Made by a program: the position numbers and the translations under genes. DNA of 64,000 nucleotides from Cryptomeria japonica (Eukaryota > Streptophyta > Pinopsida > Cupressales > Cupressaceae), in NCBI RefSeq assembly GCF_030272615.1, contig NC_081411.1, forward strand, positions 835,068,136 to 835,132,135, given 5' to 3'. The notes beneath the pieces were generated by a model. The model searched no databases. It had not been told where the DNA came from and saw only the letters and a list, made by a program, of their open reading frames with translations. Below, piece by piece: positions 23,602 to 35,792 of the stretch; within the stretch, counting starts at the first letter, position 1, and the number at the start of each line of letters is the position of its first letter.

Positions 23602-24369
23602 TGATTACTTAGATAAATTTCTCTTCGAATTCTTGGATGACATCTTGATCTATTCCAAAAATGAAGAGGAACACCTAGGACACCTTCAATTAGTGTTGCA
23701 AAGTTTGAGATATCATAAGCTATATGGGAAGTTATGAAAATGTGAATTCTTTGAAAATAAAATTCATTATCTTGGGTACATCATTTCAAAATAAGGTATC
23801 ACTTTTGACCCAAATAAGATAAAAGCAATAGTTAGGTTACCAATTCCAAAGAATGGTTTGGAAGAAAGGAGCTTTATAGGTCTAGCATGGTACAATAGAA
23901 TACTTGAAGACAATTTCTCTAAAATTGCTAATCTTATAACTTTATTACAAAGAAAGGGTAAGAATTTTTTGTGGACTGAGTAGTGTGACAAAGCATTTCA
24001 TATTTTGAAGGACTAAACACCTATCCTAAAATTCCTTGATCCATATGGAAATTTTGTTATTGTAATAAATGTTTTATATAATCTCTAAGAGGGGTACTTA
24101 TATGAGGTGAAGGTGTGGAAAATAATGAAGTGAATTATGCACCTAATTATTTGTAGCTAGCAACTATTATTCACACCTTGCAAAAGTGGAGGAACTTCTT
24201 ATTAGGGAAGCCATTTGAAATAAAGACAGACAATCAAGAGCGCAAACATATCTTCACACAATCCCATCTAAATGTCAGACAAAGAATATGGTTAGAGAGG
24301 CTAAGTGAATATGATTTTGAGATAGAGTATATCAAAGGCAAGGAACTTTATAAATATTGCAACCTTTAA
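23602..24369 (+). pseudogene. Ty3/gypsy reverse transcriptase to RNase H fragment
   Basis: The frame reads [20 protein letters not shown], placing the RT catalytic pair at LDD (canonical (F/Y)-x-DD). KCEFFENKIHYLGYIIS and DPNKIKAIVRLPIPKN follow, then the RNase H region, with FEIKTDNQERKHIF and RQRIWLERLSEYDFEIEYIK near the end. This is the chromovirus-like plant gypsy pattern. Several stops and a deleted RNase H core make it inactive. No LTRs were assigned to it. Confidence 0.85.
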
Positions 24370-25490
24370 AATCATTTTCAAATAGCAAATTTTCAAAGAA
24401 ACAAAAACATGATCCATGGTATGTTACCTATTTTTGCCACCCAGGTTGAAATAGCCTTGTATTGAGTCTTAAATCTTATAATGAGGGATTAGAGGGAGTT
24501 TTTGATGTTAGAAGAATGGCAAGAGAAAAAAATATCATCTTCAAAGCCTTAGACTATGATATCAAATAAATAAAATATAAATAGTGTGTTTGCTTTATTT
24601 AACACTCAAAAAATGCTTTGAGAGATGTTCCCACGTGACATCAAGTCAAAGGGGAGCTTTATTCTAATATTTGAGGGGAAAGAGTTTAAAGAATATATAT
24701 GGAATCTCCATGTTGCATAAAGAAAAACAAATTTCATGCTATTAAGGCTATTGTTGGTTTCAGTTCAAGAAGCCCTAGTTTTACACACCCGTTATGCAAG
24801 TTCCAGTTCAAAGAAGGTCTTCAATGGTAGCCAAAGTGTTAAAGGGGGTAGTTGTGCAACTAGTTTGCATGAGTGAACAAGAAGAATAAATTTGAAACAA
24901 CATGTTGCATGCACTAAACTGAAGTTGAAAGGATGGTAGTAGGAGAAGCCCACACATTTGGTGAATATTCAAAAGTCTTCCCAATCTTTCCAAGCACATC
25001 ACAGGTGTGTTCTCATCCTTGCATCTATTTGAAGAGCTCATGCATTCTTTCTATATCATCTATTTATTTCAGAACTCTCTTTCAGATGTCTTTGTATGAG
25101 TAATGCTAAAAAAATGTATGATATGCCAAGCACATCACAGACCCTAGGCAAATCATGAAAATCAAGGCAAGTAGTGGAGAAGATCACAATATAGAACAAT
25201 GAGCAATGGATCTTAGAACATAAAAGCATCCTATAGAAGTGTTAGAGACAATAAATGATTAAGATCCTATACAGAGCAATAGAACAACTAATAATGTCAG
25301 AGCTTTGCAAAAATGAGTATATGGACAATTCGTACAACAAGAAAGAGCATGCAAATGAGCAGTGTATAGGATTGTTACACAGTCCAAGAGTGGTATTTTT
25401 CAGTCTAAAGGATAGAGAGAGGCCTTAGTCACATTTACATACAACCATAATGCTCAAGTCATTGTAAATGGGTATGATGAAAGCATAAAT
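24370..25490. other. Unassigned stretch before element C
   Basis: No recognisable gene. It may include further decayed pol of the preceding fragment, but reading all frames gave no domain. Confidence 0.5.
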
Positions 25491-26621
25491 TGATGGACTT
25501 GAAAAGCACTGAGAGGGGTGGGGGGGGGTGAATCAGTGACACCAAAAATAAAACTAATTCAAACACTAACTGGTAGATGAACTTAACAAATCTTTTAAAC
25601 ACAATGCATGCAATCCAAAATGATATAACAACATCCACAAAAAGTAAAGAATCCACCATAACACAAGTGTTTGTACGTGGAAAACCCAAGTAGGTAAAAA
25701 CCACGGTGAGATGGAATTCACAAGTTAACTATCTGTAGTAATAGATAACTGACCGGTTAAGGTCTACAAAGTGCTCTGCTAGGAGCGAATCTTGTTAGAG
25801 ATCCCAAAGCTTGATTAGAACCTTATACCCTGTTAAAGGTAGTACCTTGTTAGGAGTAACCTCGGTGGAGGATTTCCGAATCCAAACTAATGGATCACCC
25901 TGTTAAAGGATTTATACATTGAAGCTTGTTAGAGCTTACCCAGTTAGGAGATTTGATTATGCTGTAATGGTTAGAAAACAACAAGAATGGTTTGAGTTGT
26001 TCTGAGTAGCACAATACTTGCTAAATCAAATCCTTCTAAACATATTCAACACTGTTGTCCTTCATACTCTGCAACTTAACTCTTTTTCCTTTAGCACATA
26101 ACATAACACTTTTCACTATATCAAATAATTCATTGCGATGTCAATATATAGATCTTATGATTTCATGTCGGCCTTAAGAAATCATGACACAATTTCCTAG
26201 GTGCAGTGTATCTAGACAAGTGATCATAACTCATCACAAAAATTACCGCCGAGCAGTCGGTGCAAGTAACTCATCATGAAATGTGGTAACTCATCACAAA
26301 ATTACCAAATACCGGTTGGAAAAATCAAATATCGATTTGAATAAAACATATGAACTGTTGTCCTTAAATCTCTGCTTGATCTCCATCTTGATCTTCGTCT
26401 TGATGCCAACTTAGTATAATCATAGGCTGTCTCATATGCACATACCGGTTGACACAAAGTACCGGTTAGAGATAAACCTCTTGGTATAAGCTCTAACATA
26501 CTGGTTGGCAGAGTAAACAATTGAAGTTACATCAGTGGTCAATATAATCATATGTGTGTGTGAGAGTGTTTCATCAATGACAACAAATGATGAGTACATT
26601 ACAATCATCATCAAGCCAACA
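25491..26621 (-). mobile_element. 3' LTR of element C
   Basis: 1131 bp. Minus-strand ends are TGTTGGCTTGATG and AAGTCCATCA. A TATATATTG motif at 26150-26142, about 470 bp from the U3 end, may be the promoter. It aligns along its length with 31816-32959. Confidence 0.85.
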
Positions 26622-26634
26622 ATCTCCCCCTTTG
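26622..26634 (-). promoter_or_regulatory. Polypurine tract of element C
   Basis: The minus strand reads AAAGGGGGAGAT directly before the TGTTGG end of the 3' LTR, the expected plus-strand priming site. Confidence 0.85.
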
Positions 26635-26881
26635 GCATTGATGGAAACACTTCGAAAATTTTATAGTAATACCGCTAAGTGTGCATACACAACAAATTTA
26701 CACATATACTCATGCTCCCCCTTAATGCATACATTATACAAAATTATTATACAAAATTTTCAAAAACACACATACATATTTCTACTCCCCCTTTGACAAC
26801 AATGCCAAATTGAAAAAGTAATATATATATATAGAAAATTTGTATCAAAGTGTTCAGCATATACAACAATAACTTAAAAGT

Positions 26882-29800
26882 TCATGCATTAGCTAATCTC
26901 ATAAAAATAGCATTGTAGCTCTTCTTCATCTGTGACAAAGCATTTTCCCATGATTCCAATATGTTCTTAGTATACTCAAATGTAGACAACAGTTGTGAAT
27001 GAAATTCTTCCATTGAGTCCAGTGTACAGGTTTCAAGCGTTGCAAGAATAGCTTTTGCATTGGAGTGGGCTCTCTGAAGTATGTCTACCTGTGATGTGAG
27101 CTGACTTTTGAGTTCTTTAAGAGATCAGAGTCTGTTTGCCTTCTCATTATCATAGATGTCCAGTCTGTTATGCAAATCATCTACAGATTTGTTAAAGGCA
27201 TGTATGGAGTCTTGGAGTGGGACATATGCCTTGCATATCCTTTCCATTTATTGTTCTGTTTCAATTTGACTTTTTGAAATGTCAGAATAAAAGAAAGTAA
27301 CATTGGAGGTAGAAGCAAGATACTTTCCTCCTGTTTCAATAGCTTTACTCAACAAACTTTTATTGTGTGATAGAGCCATTTTGCCACTATCAATATCCCT
27401 TGCCATTTTTTCTCCATATTTCTTCTTGTGACTCTTTTTAGCATACAGTTGGGCAACATCTTCTAGTGACTTGATTTGATCAGATGCATCTGCAACTAAC
27501 TGACCAAGTTTGCTAATAGGTGTAGATAGATGTGCTGTAGATGTTTCCGGTAGCAGACTAGATAAAATATCTACTGCAGTCTGAATTGTTTCAACCTCAA
27601 CCCTTTGCTCTTTCAATCTCTTCTTATGCACTCTAGATTGCATGACATTTGCAATCTTCATCATTTCTGATGCGCTCAAATTGTTCATATCAATAGGTCC
27701 TGAGATACTTAGAGAATCATCGTCATATTCTTCAAGTTGTTTCTGCTTTGCTGGTTCAGGGGATACAACCTCAATGATTGCTTTCTCTATATTCTTCTTT
27801 GTTTCCTTTTCAGAGGACTATGTGACAACATTTTCAGTAGTCTCCTTCTGAATAGCTTGAATGACCGGTGGAGATTGGGGTTTCTCCAGTTGTTCTGTTT
27901 CCGGTGGATTGTCCACTTTTAGTTGATTTGTCGGTTGTCAACTAAGGTATCCTGTACATCAACATTTGCAGGAGGCTCCATATCTGGTGCAGTGTTATCT
28001 CCAAATAGGTCAATTGTGTCCTGAACATCATCAACAACATGAATAATGGATTCATCCTTTTTCTTGAGAGGATAGACCTTATCAGGTTGAATAATCTCCT
28101 CTTCATCCATTTCTGATCTATTAACATCATTAGCAACATTATCCTCATTCATAGAGGATTGGATGAGTTCTTCCATCCTTCTGATTTCACAGGCTATTTG
28201 ATGGGTCTCAGTTTCAACAATTGCCTTCTTTCCACTGAGTAACTTTAGTCTTCTTACTTTGAATGTAAACTGAGATTTGTATCAAGCAACTAAGGCACTA
28301 ATATCATCTTTAGAAAATTCAGAGAAATATTGTACAAATACCTCATCAATGATTTTTTTTTCTAATTTAATAGCTTCCTCCCATTTATTCAAAAGAATAG
28401 TGTACAAATAATTTGAGATATCATTTTCTAATTTATGTGGATATCTACTATAATGACACAAATGAATGATTACCTGTTGAATCACCTGCTATTTCTCATT
28501 CTCAGTGAACAAATCAAAATGCTCTTTTACATTGTCAAACCTATTCCTCCTTAGTGTCTTCATTGTTCTTTCAAAATGGGTTTTTGGTTTGAAGGATGCT
28601 ATATCAATAGGCACAATTGCCTTTGGCACTTCTTTAACCTTCTTGGATATTCTGACGGTTGATTTTTCCTTCTTTGGTTCTTCATCAGAATCCGTTCCCT
28701 CAGACTCTGGTTGCAAAATTAATTTTTTGCCTCTCTTCTTTGTCTCCTTCTTAGTATATACTTTGGGTTCCGGTTCCTTCTTGGTTAGGACACTCTGAGT
28801 AACCCTAGTACTCTTTTTTGTTGGAGATGCTTCATCAAATTTTTTATTCTTTCATTTTTCACTTTTAATAGGTGCAGTACTGGTGTGTGCAGGTTCATCT
28901 TGGACTGCCACAATGTCCAATTTTGCCTTCTTTTTGTCTTTAGGTGATGCTAATAGGGCATTAGCATAACCAACCAGTAGTTCATAGTTTACCTCATAAC
29001 TCATGTCATCCATTTCTTCCTCTCTTGGCTCAATTGCTTGCATCAGGCAAAGATCAGTGGTAACGGTGAAGATAATATCCTTTTCAAATTTCTTTACCAC
29101 TTCTTCTGGTAGTCTCATTCTCATACTCATTTTCTTTTGGAACTCATTAAAATATTTGTTCATGGTAGTAGGGAAAGTATTCTTTACAACCTTGATGTTG
29201 TTCTTAATTTGTGTCGAGACCAGTGAGTCCTTTGACCACTCAATGTCTCCAATTCTTGGTAGAAAGTTCTAAAAATAGAAGAATAATCTGACCAATAGCT
29301 GACCATACTTGAATTTCTGACTGTTATCCTTTTTAACTGATTGCAAATTTTGAAATAATTGCCTTCTGATGGCTTCACAAAGATCATAATTTGCATTATC
29401 AACAATCATTCTATGAGCAGTATGAATTGCTCCAGATGGAACACTATTAAGTCTACTAGAGTAAAATACTCGGTAGCCTATTACCATTGCTGCTAGTTTC
29501 ACTGCAGGGTCTCTAATATTGTTGATAGAAAATGCACACTTATTAGAAGTAGAACTGGTTAAAGAGAATACCGCGTCTTTTGAAATTCTTCTCAGAACAG
29601 GTACTTCACCGATTGAGAAATAACTAGTTATAGCCTGAATGGCTTCCTTAGTTATTGTGTGAGTTCTCTCTAAATACATATTCTCTCCATGAAATCAACT
29701 AAAAATGATTCTGATATGCTCATCCTCGAAATCTTGAAGAAAGTAAGCGGCATTATGAAAACCCTTTTTCGAAAACCCTAGCATACTTTGTTTCAATCTT

Positions 29801-30018
29801 TCCGTTCTTATCATAAAGTGATTTCAACTGTGTATAAATGTATAGAGATCCTAAATGTTCTATTTTGCAGTCAATGTAACTAGACAAATCACCTTGATCA
29901 CAACTCCACTCGTAACTTGTGACAATGCATTATACGACACAATTTGTTATGCCTCTACAACTTCCATAGGCTTAGAAGTGATCATTAACCTCTCCATAGT
30001 CTTTGAAGTTGATGCCAT
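26882..30018 (-). pseudogene. ORF C: decayed ~1,045-codon ORF of the same family as ORFs A and B
   Basis: I do not recognise the protein. The minus-strand start MASTSKTMERL (ATG at 30018) is followed by frame interruptions by TAA, TAG and TGA throughout and at least two frame changes. The readable parts are FHNAAYFLQDFEDEHIRIIF, THTITKEAIQAIT, SFVPSGAIHTAH-type text near 29430, and KFKYGQLLVRLFFYF followed by a stop and N. A Lys/Glu/Ser-rich middle with KKEPEPK and KKRGKKL follows, then a helical, coiled-coil-like C-terminal third ending SYNAIFMRLANA. TKEAI and KFK-x3-LL-x2-L-x2-Y also occur in ORF B, and a KEAI motif in ORF A. Its place after gag, where pol would be expected, and the lack of any catalytic motif suggest a cargo or structural protein. 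Confidence 0.7.
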
Positions 30019-30457
30019 TCCAGATGAACAAAATTCGAAGAAGTATGTTCAAAGAAATACCTTGTTTCATACTGTTGCCTCGTTTACCGATTGAAATGCC
30101 CAAGTGCACACCAGTTCGACCTTCTGCAACCTTCAATTCAATCACGAAACAATTCGGCAATTTACAACAAAACAATCTTTCTCAGCTCAGCAAACGCTCC
30201 AAATTTCTTTCTTGAATGTGTTAGGGTAAAAATGACAAAGTAAAACTCACTTTTATCTTTTTTACCTACTGCATTAAATGATCACCTGTTTAGGGTTACA
30301 AACCCTAATTTCACCACTCAAGGGGAAAAACCGGTTGATAGCATATTGACAAAAAATTATCAAAATTTCATGTTTCAAAATTCTTTTCCCACTCATTTTT
30401 CTCGAGGGGTCCAGAGGTATTTTAACCGTTAAGCTCCCCTTAGCCATATTAAAAGGC

Positions 30458-31744
30458 TTAAGTCACTGGCACATGGTTCTCTTCACTGGGTAAAGGAAGA
30501 GTTTCTTCTCCAGCCGAGTCATCACTTTTCTTCTTCCAAATCCGATTCATTTCCTCTTTGGTTTCTTCAACATTAACTTTTTTCTTTCCTTTCTGATCCT
30601 TAGAAGAATTGACTGGTTTGCTATTTCTCGATCTACAAAATTTTGCTAAGTGCTCTGGTTTGTTACGATGATAACAGGCCATACCAAATGATCTCCAAGG
30701 TCTTGCATTTTCTCTTCTTGTTCTTCTTCTGCAGTTCATAGCCACATGACCAAATTTATTGCAGATGGTGCAAATAAAATTTGTTACCTTTTCCATCTCA
30801 AATGGACTAAACCAGTTGTCGTAGGGTCTTTGCCAGTTCAGGTTTACCCAGTTGTTAAAATTCCTCATCTGGTCACCATTTGGTCGTGGATGCATGTGTG
30901 GTACAAGATTGTTTACTCCATATCTGCACTCAATAGACCTATGTCCATACATTCCAAATGTGAAGCAATGACCTTCAAATTTTTTGGACACGTACCTAGC
31001 ATTAGTATTGTAACTTGCATTTATGTTAGGTTTGTCTCTACAAACATTTGCAGTGTGACTAGGTTAATGGCAAACAAAACAAACAGGTTTAAAGACCTTC
31101 TTACCAGTAGGCTTGTTGATCTTAGGAGTATATTTATTCTTAGGATTGTTTCTCTTTGTACCGGAGGATTCACCTTTTTCAGTTGTGTGAAAACCAAGTC
31201 CAGAGATATCACCCTTCATTCTTTGTGATTGGATTTGTTCTTCCAGCATGGTAGAGTTTCTGTTGAACTTCTCCAATTTCTCATTGGCTTCAGTAAGCTA
31301 TTTGATGAGATCTTCATTATGCTTTGACAGGTTCTCTCTCAGAGATGATGCCAATTCAAGATCTAGCTGCAACTTCTCCTTTTCTTCTCTTTCAGCAATC
31401 AAATGCTCATGCATAGTGACACTTTCCCATTTGATCTTTGTGATCTCTTGATCTCTTTCCTTGATAAGATCTTCAGCAGCTCTTCTAGCTTCCAATTCTT
31501 GACTCACGTGGATAGTGAGACCTTCTAGCTCTCTCCTCAGATTTAGTTTCTCACCGTTTAACTTTTCAACTTCCTCTGCTAAAGCATCAATATTGGCTTC
31601 ATCTGAATAACTATTATCGGATATATCTAATAGTTGTTCAGTTAACTCTCTTCTCTTGAATTCTGAAGCTTTCAATTTGACCCTAAGGGTTTCAAGTTCA
31701 TTTCTGCTAGCTTCTAGCTCTCTAGCCATCTCGAAGTAGCTCAT
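30458..31744 (-). pseudogene. Gag-like protein with coiled coil and four CCHC-type knuckle positions (element C)
   Basis: Start MSYFEMARELEASRNELE at 31744 is about 60 bp inside the PBS. The first ~150 residues are Glu/Lys/Leu-rich and strongly coiled-coil-like (LKASEFKRRELTEQL, KLNGEKLNLRREL). The C-terminal half has four zinc-knuckle positions. Those beginning CFVC and CTICNKFGHVAMNC keep the C-x2-C-x4-H-x4-C pattern, although a TAA interrupts the first. CFTFGMYGHRSIEC and CYHRNKPEHLAKFC have lost the second Cys. A Lys/Glu-rich tail follows. In-frame stops at 31298 and 31064 break the frame with no shift. Gag proteins package element RNA; four knuckles is more than the one or two usual in plant elements. 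Confidence 0.75.
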
Positions 31745-31800
31745 GTCCCCCGTGGTGGTTTCAAGGCTCCCTTCTAAGCCATTAGGCTTCAAAGAAGTTA

Positions 31801-31814
31801 GGCTCTGATACCAA
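31801..31814 (-). promoter_or_regulatory. Primer binding site of element C (initiator Met tRNA)
   Basis: The minus strand reads TTGGTATCAGAGCC, one base inside the 5' LTR end. TGGTATCAGAGCC is the standard plant Copia-type site complementary to the 3' end of initiator tRNA-Met. Confidence 0.9.
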
Positions 31815-31815
31815 T

Positions 31816-32959
31816 TGATGGACTTGAAAATCATTGAGAGGGGGGGTGAATCAGTGACACCAAAAATAAAACTACTTTAAACACTAACCGGTAGATGAAC
31901 TTAACAAAGATTTTAAACACAATGCATGCAATCCAAAATGATATAACAACATCCACAAAAAGTAAAGCATCCACCATAACACAAGTGTTTGTACGTGGAA
32001 AACCCAAGTAGGTAAAAACCACGGTGAGATGGAACTCACAAGTTAACTATCTATAGTAATAGATAACTGACCGGTTAAGGTCTACAAAGTGCTCTGCTAG
32101 GAGCGAATCTTGTTAGAGATCCCAAAGCTTGATTAGAAGCTTATACCCTATTAAAGGTAGTACCCTGTTAGGAGTAACCTCGGTGGAGGATTTCTGAATC
32201 CAAACTAATGGATCACCCTGTTAAAGGATTTATACATTGAAGCTTGTTAGATATTACCTGGTTAGGGGATTTGATTCTGCTGTAATGGTTAGAAAACAAC
32301 AAGAATGGTTTGATCTGTTCTAAGTAGCACAATACTTGCTTAATCAAATCCTTCTAAACATATTCAACACTGCTCTCCTTCATACTCTGCAACTTAACTC
32401 TTTTTCCTTTCGCACATAACATAACACTTTTCACTATATCAAATAATTCATTGCAATGTCAATATATAGATCTTATGATTTCATGTCGGCCTTAAGAAAT
32501 CATAACACAATTTACTAGGTGCAGTGTATCTGGACAAGTGATCATAACTCATCACAAAAATTACCACTGAGCAGTCGGTGCAAGTAACTCATCACAAAAA
32601 TTACCACTGAGCAGTCGGTGCAAGTAACTCATCACAAAATTACCAAATACTAGTTGGAACAATCAAATACCGGTTTGAGTAAAACATATGAACCGTTGTC
32701 CTTAAATCTTCGCTTGATCTCCATCTTGATCTTCATCTTGATGCTGACTTAGTATAATCACAGACTATCTCATATGCACATACCGGTTGACACAAAGTAC
32801 CGGTTAGAGATAAACCTCTTGGTATAACCTCTAACATACCGGTTGTCAGAGTAAACAATTGAAGTTACACCGGTAGTCAATATAATCATATGTGTGTGTG
32901 AGAGTGTTTCATCAATGCCAACAAATGATGAGTACATTACAATCATCATCAAGCCAACA
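31816..32959 (-). mobile_element. 5' LTR of element C
   Basis: 1144 bp. It matches 25491-26621 but carries a 40-bp direct duplication at 32546-32625 (AACTCATCACAAAAATTACC start of each unit) that the 3' LTR lacks. ACCGGTT occurs several times (for example near 32782, 32801 and 32838). Confidence 0.85.
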
Positions 32960-35792
32960 TACACAGTCAAGAAGTCTCATAGCAACCAACCCAAATACAA
33001 TGACTATAAACAATCACAACAAAGATTCTAAGTTTATAGACATTGACATGATACACAATGCTTCATTAGCATCATACACACTAAATGCATAAAGATCAGT
33101 GAGCTACAATAGAATGAGGATTTTGTTCTACAAACCCTGCCCTTGACTAGACCAAAGAAAAGGAGTCCTAAGAAAGAAGGACAGAGCCAATTTTCAGTCA
33201 TAGAGGACTAGCTAATAATAATACAAAGGAGATTTATTCCAAAGGTACCAAAGACATTTATAGTGATTAAGAAAAGATGTTCAAGATATTCCATGATGAA
33301 GCTTTATGCTAGTTTTGTTTCATTGTTTCATAGACAAACAAAGCATAATGCCTCAATTCCCATGCTAAGATAAAGATGAGGCAGTGAGTATAATGATGAA
33401 CACAAAAGAGTCTTACTCCATATCAAAGACAATGCCTCAATAATATGACAGTGGAAAAGCTTCACGTACAAGAAAGTTCAATGTTGGGTTTGAGATTGAT
33501 GGTCTTTGTTCCTTATAGTAGTCCCAATCATGGAGCAAGACCAAGCCATAGTCTTAAAAGTCTGTTAGCACATATTTGCAAACATTCAAAAGGTTCAAGC
33601 ACAATCTTTAAACACAAGGATCAACTACATCACTTTTAATGTTAGTATTTTGTATGAAAAAGACAACTTTGACTGTCAAGAGGTATCATAATGATACATC
33701 ACAGTGAGCAGCCTGTCTTAGTCAATGATATGATAGAACTTCAAAGAGTCACAAAGAATGCAAAGAGACCACTAGATTCAAATAGAAGTTATTTTGTTTT
33801 TTACAAAGCTTTCTATATAGGTCATCAATAGAACACAATGCGGTATGATAAGAATGCATAGCACATAAAAATCATAGTCAATCCAAGTCACAAAGAATGA
33901 TATGAAGACATATTGACCTCACTATCAAATAAGATAGTGCATAAGAGCAGTTCAAATACCCCTAAAACAACAAAAAAAATCTCATAACAAAAAATAGAAG
34001 CAAGAACAAAGCATGGATCCTTGTCAAAATATCAAGATGAGAATGCAAGGCACACAGTGAGCCTGTAATAGTCATGAAAGAGGATATAGTCCAAACAAGT
34101 CATTCATATAAAGACATCTCAAACTAAGATAAAGATAGAAGATGATATAAACAAAGTTTAGAGAATATGTGATGCTTTGAGTCCTTAATCCTCTCCTATG
34201 CCTAAAGGAGGTAATGGTTGTTGTTGTGTAGCTAGGTTGGATCTCTTCTAGGGCCGACCTAGTGCACAAAATGCCAAGTGGCCTGTCGGCCTTGGCATTT
34301 GGATATCTTAGTTGTATGAGTCTAATTTGGGGCAAGCCCTATTTGGGTGAACCACTTGTGTGTAACTTGTGATTAAGTTAAATGTAACTTGCAACTAAGG
34401 GAGACTCATATATAGGTCTGACCCTATCCTTGGCACCAAAAATATATTGCCAAATTGAGTTCTATTGGGAGGTATTGATTCATATATATGCAAGGGAATG
34501 ATTGCATCAATAGATATGAATTCAATAACATGAAGGACATTTAGTGTGCTCGGGGGTGACGATAAGAGCTTATCGTCTATGGTTGGGAAGGCAAAAAATC
34601 TGATGTTTGCCTATGGTTAACGTGCACTACCATAAAATCAACAATAATAAACTTAAATAAGCTTCAATTATTGATGTCAATTATTCACCATGCCAATCAA
34701 TTCAAAGGAAAGATAAGGAGACAAAAGGAAGAGTTCTAAATCAACCATCAGTTTGGATACCTAAAAAGGAGGAGATTAAAGGTGTTATCGACAATTCAAG
34801 GTTAGTTTTGACTACTCAAGGGTTGGTTACCACTTGAGTTAGATTTTGGGGTAGTTAGAAATTAATAACCATCAGTTTGGACCTCCCTTTTTCATGTTTC
34901 TTCATCAAATTCGAATAGGGTACATCAATCATGCGAATTGGAGCATCTTCCAAGGTGAATGCTATCAGTTGGAGTCAATTCCAAGAAATAAGAGAAGCAA
35001 TTCAACATCAGTTCATCTTCAGATATTTTTGAAGCCTCTTCTTCTATAAGTATTCATGTTTTTCTTTTCTATCTAGTTCTTTTCTCTCTACCCTTTTCTT
35101 TTTCAGCTGGGCATCAAGCATCGTGACTCAATTTTTGAGTTTTGTAACAACAAACTCCTTTCTTTATTAATAAAATAGTAGCAATATTCCTTCTCAATAC
35201 TTTGAATTTCATATCATGGATGAATGATTTGATGTTTTATTATGGTTTATGTTGAATCCTTTAAATATGTCTCATTCAAATATGGTTGGTGTAGGAAGAT
35301 ACATGATAGGTCCAGGTCTTAGGTTGTGCTAGCTGATTTTAGTAGCATGTAGTTGTGAAAACACATTGTTTTCCTTCAAGAAATATTTGCATTTAGTCCT
35401 TTCTAGGAAATACTTATGCATCTTATCGTTAGTTGAGTTGTGAGAGATTCATGTCTTTTTGTTAAAGGATTTTGTGAGTTAAGCAAGTTGCAGGTCTTAG
35501 TCAATCATTTGGTGCATCGCCTTTTAGGATAGGTTTCAATTCAAGTTTCTTCCTATCCCTTTTCCCAAAAAGTCATTTGTAGGAGATTCATAAAAGAGAA
35601 CCAGCTCACTCTGGAGGTTGATTTCCACTATAGGCAAACCATAGGCCTGGAAATCATCCCACGTTTCACAAGATTGTTGAGCTTTCAACTTGAGCATTAA
35701 TGGGTGCAATCTTGGTGACAACAGTTACACTTTGGTTATTATTTATAATATGAGATTTGATGTTCACATTAAGTGTTCAAGAATTTAACAAG
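32960..35792. other. Unassigned stretch
   Basis: No recognisable coding sequence. Around 35100-35200 a pyrimidine-rich run followed by TTTGTAACAAC and TTAATAAAATAG resembles LTR R-region and polyadenylation wording, but I could not find matching ends. Confidence 0.4.

Larger units (their letters stand above)
25491..32959 (-). mobile_element. Element C: non-autonomous LTR element without pol
   Basis: Two LTRs of 1131 and 1144 bp (minus-strand ends TGTTGG...CCATCA) enclose 5.2 kb. In minus-strand order come the initiator-Met PBS, a coiled-coil plus zinc-knuckle gag, a ~1,045-codon ORF of family A/B type, the polypurine tract and the 3' LTR. No protease, integrase, RT or RNase H is present, so mobilisation would need another element, probably a Copia relative given the PBS. 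Flanks (TAAAT left, TACAC right) do not form a clear target duplication, which suggests inter-element recombination or decay. The LTRs carry repeated ACCGGTT words. Confidence 0.85.

Noticed and set aside
25459-25704. Minus-strand ORFs at 25459-25704 and 31831-32022 as a small gene
   Set aside because: They are the same LTR sequence occurring twice in element C, with no gene features.
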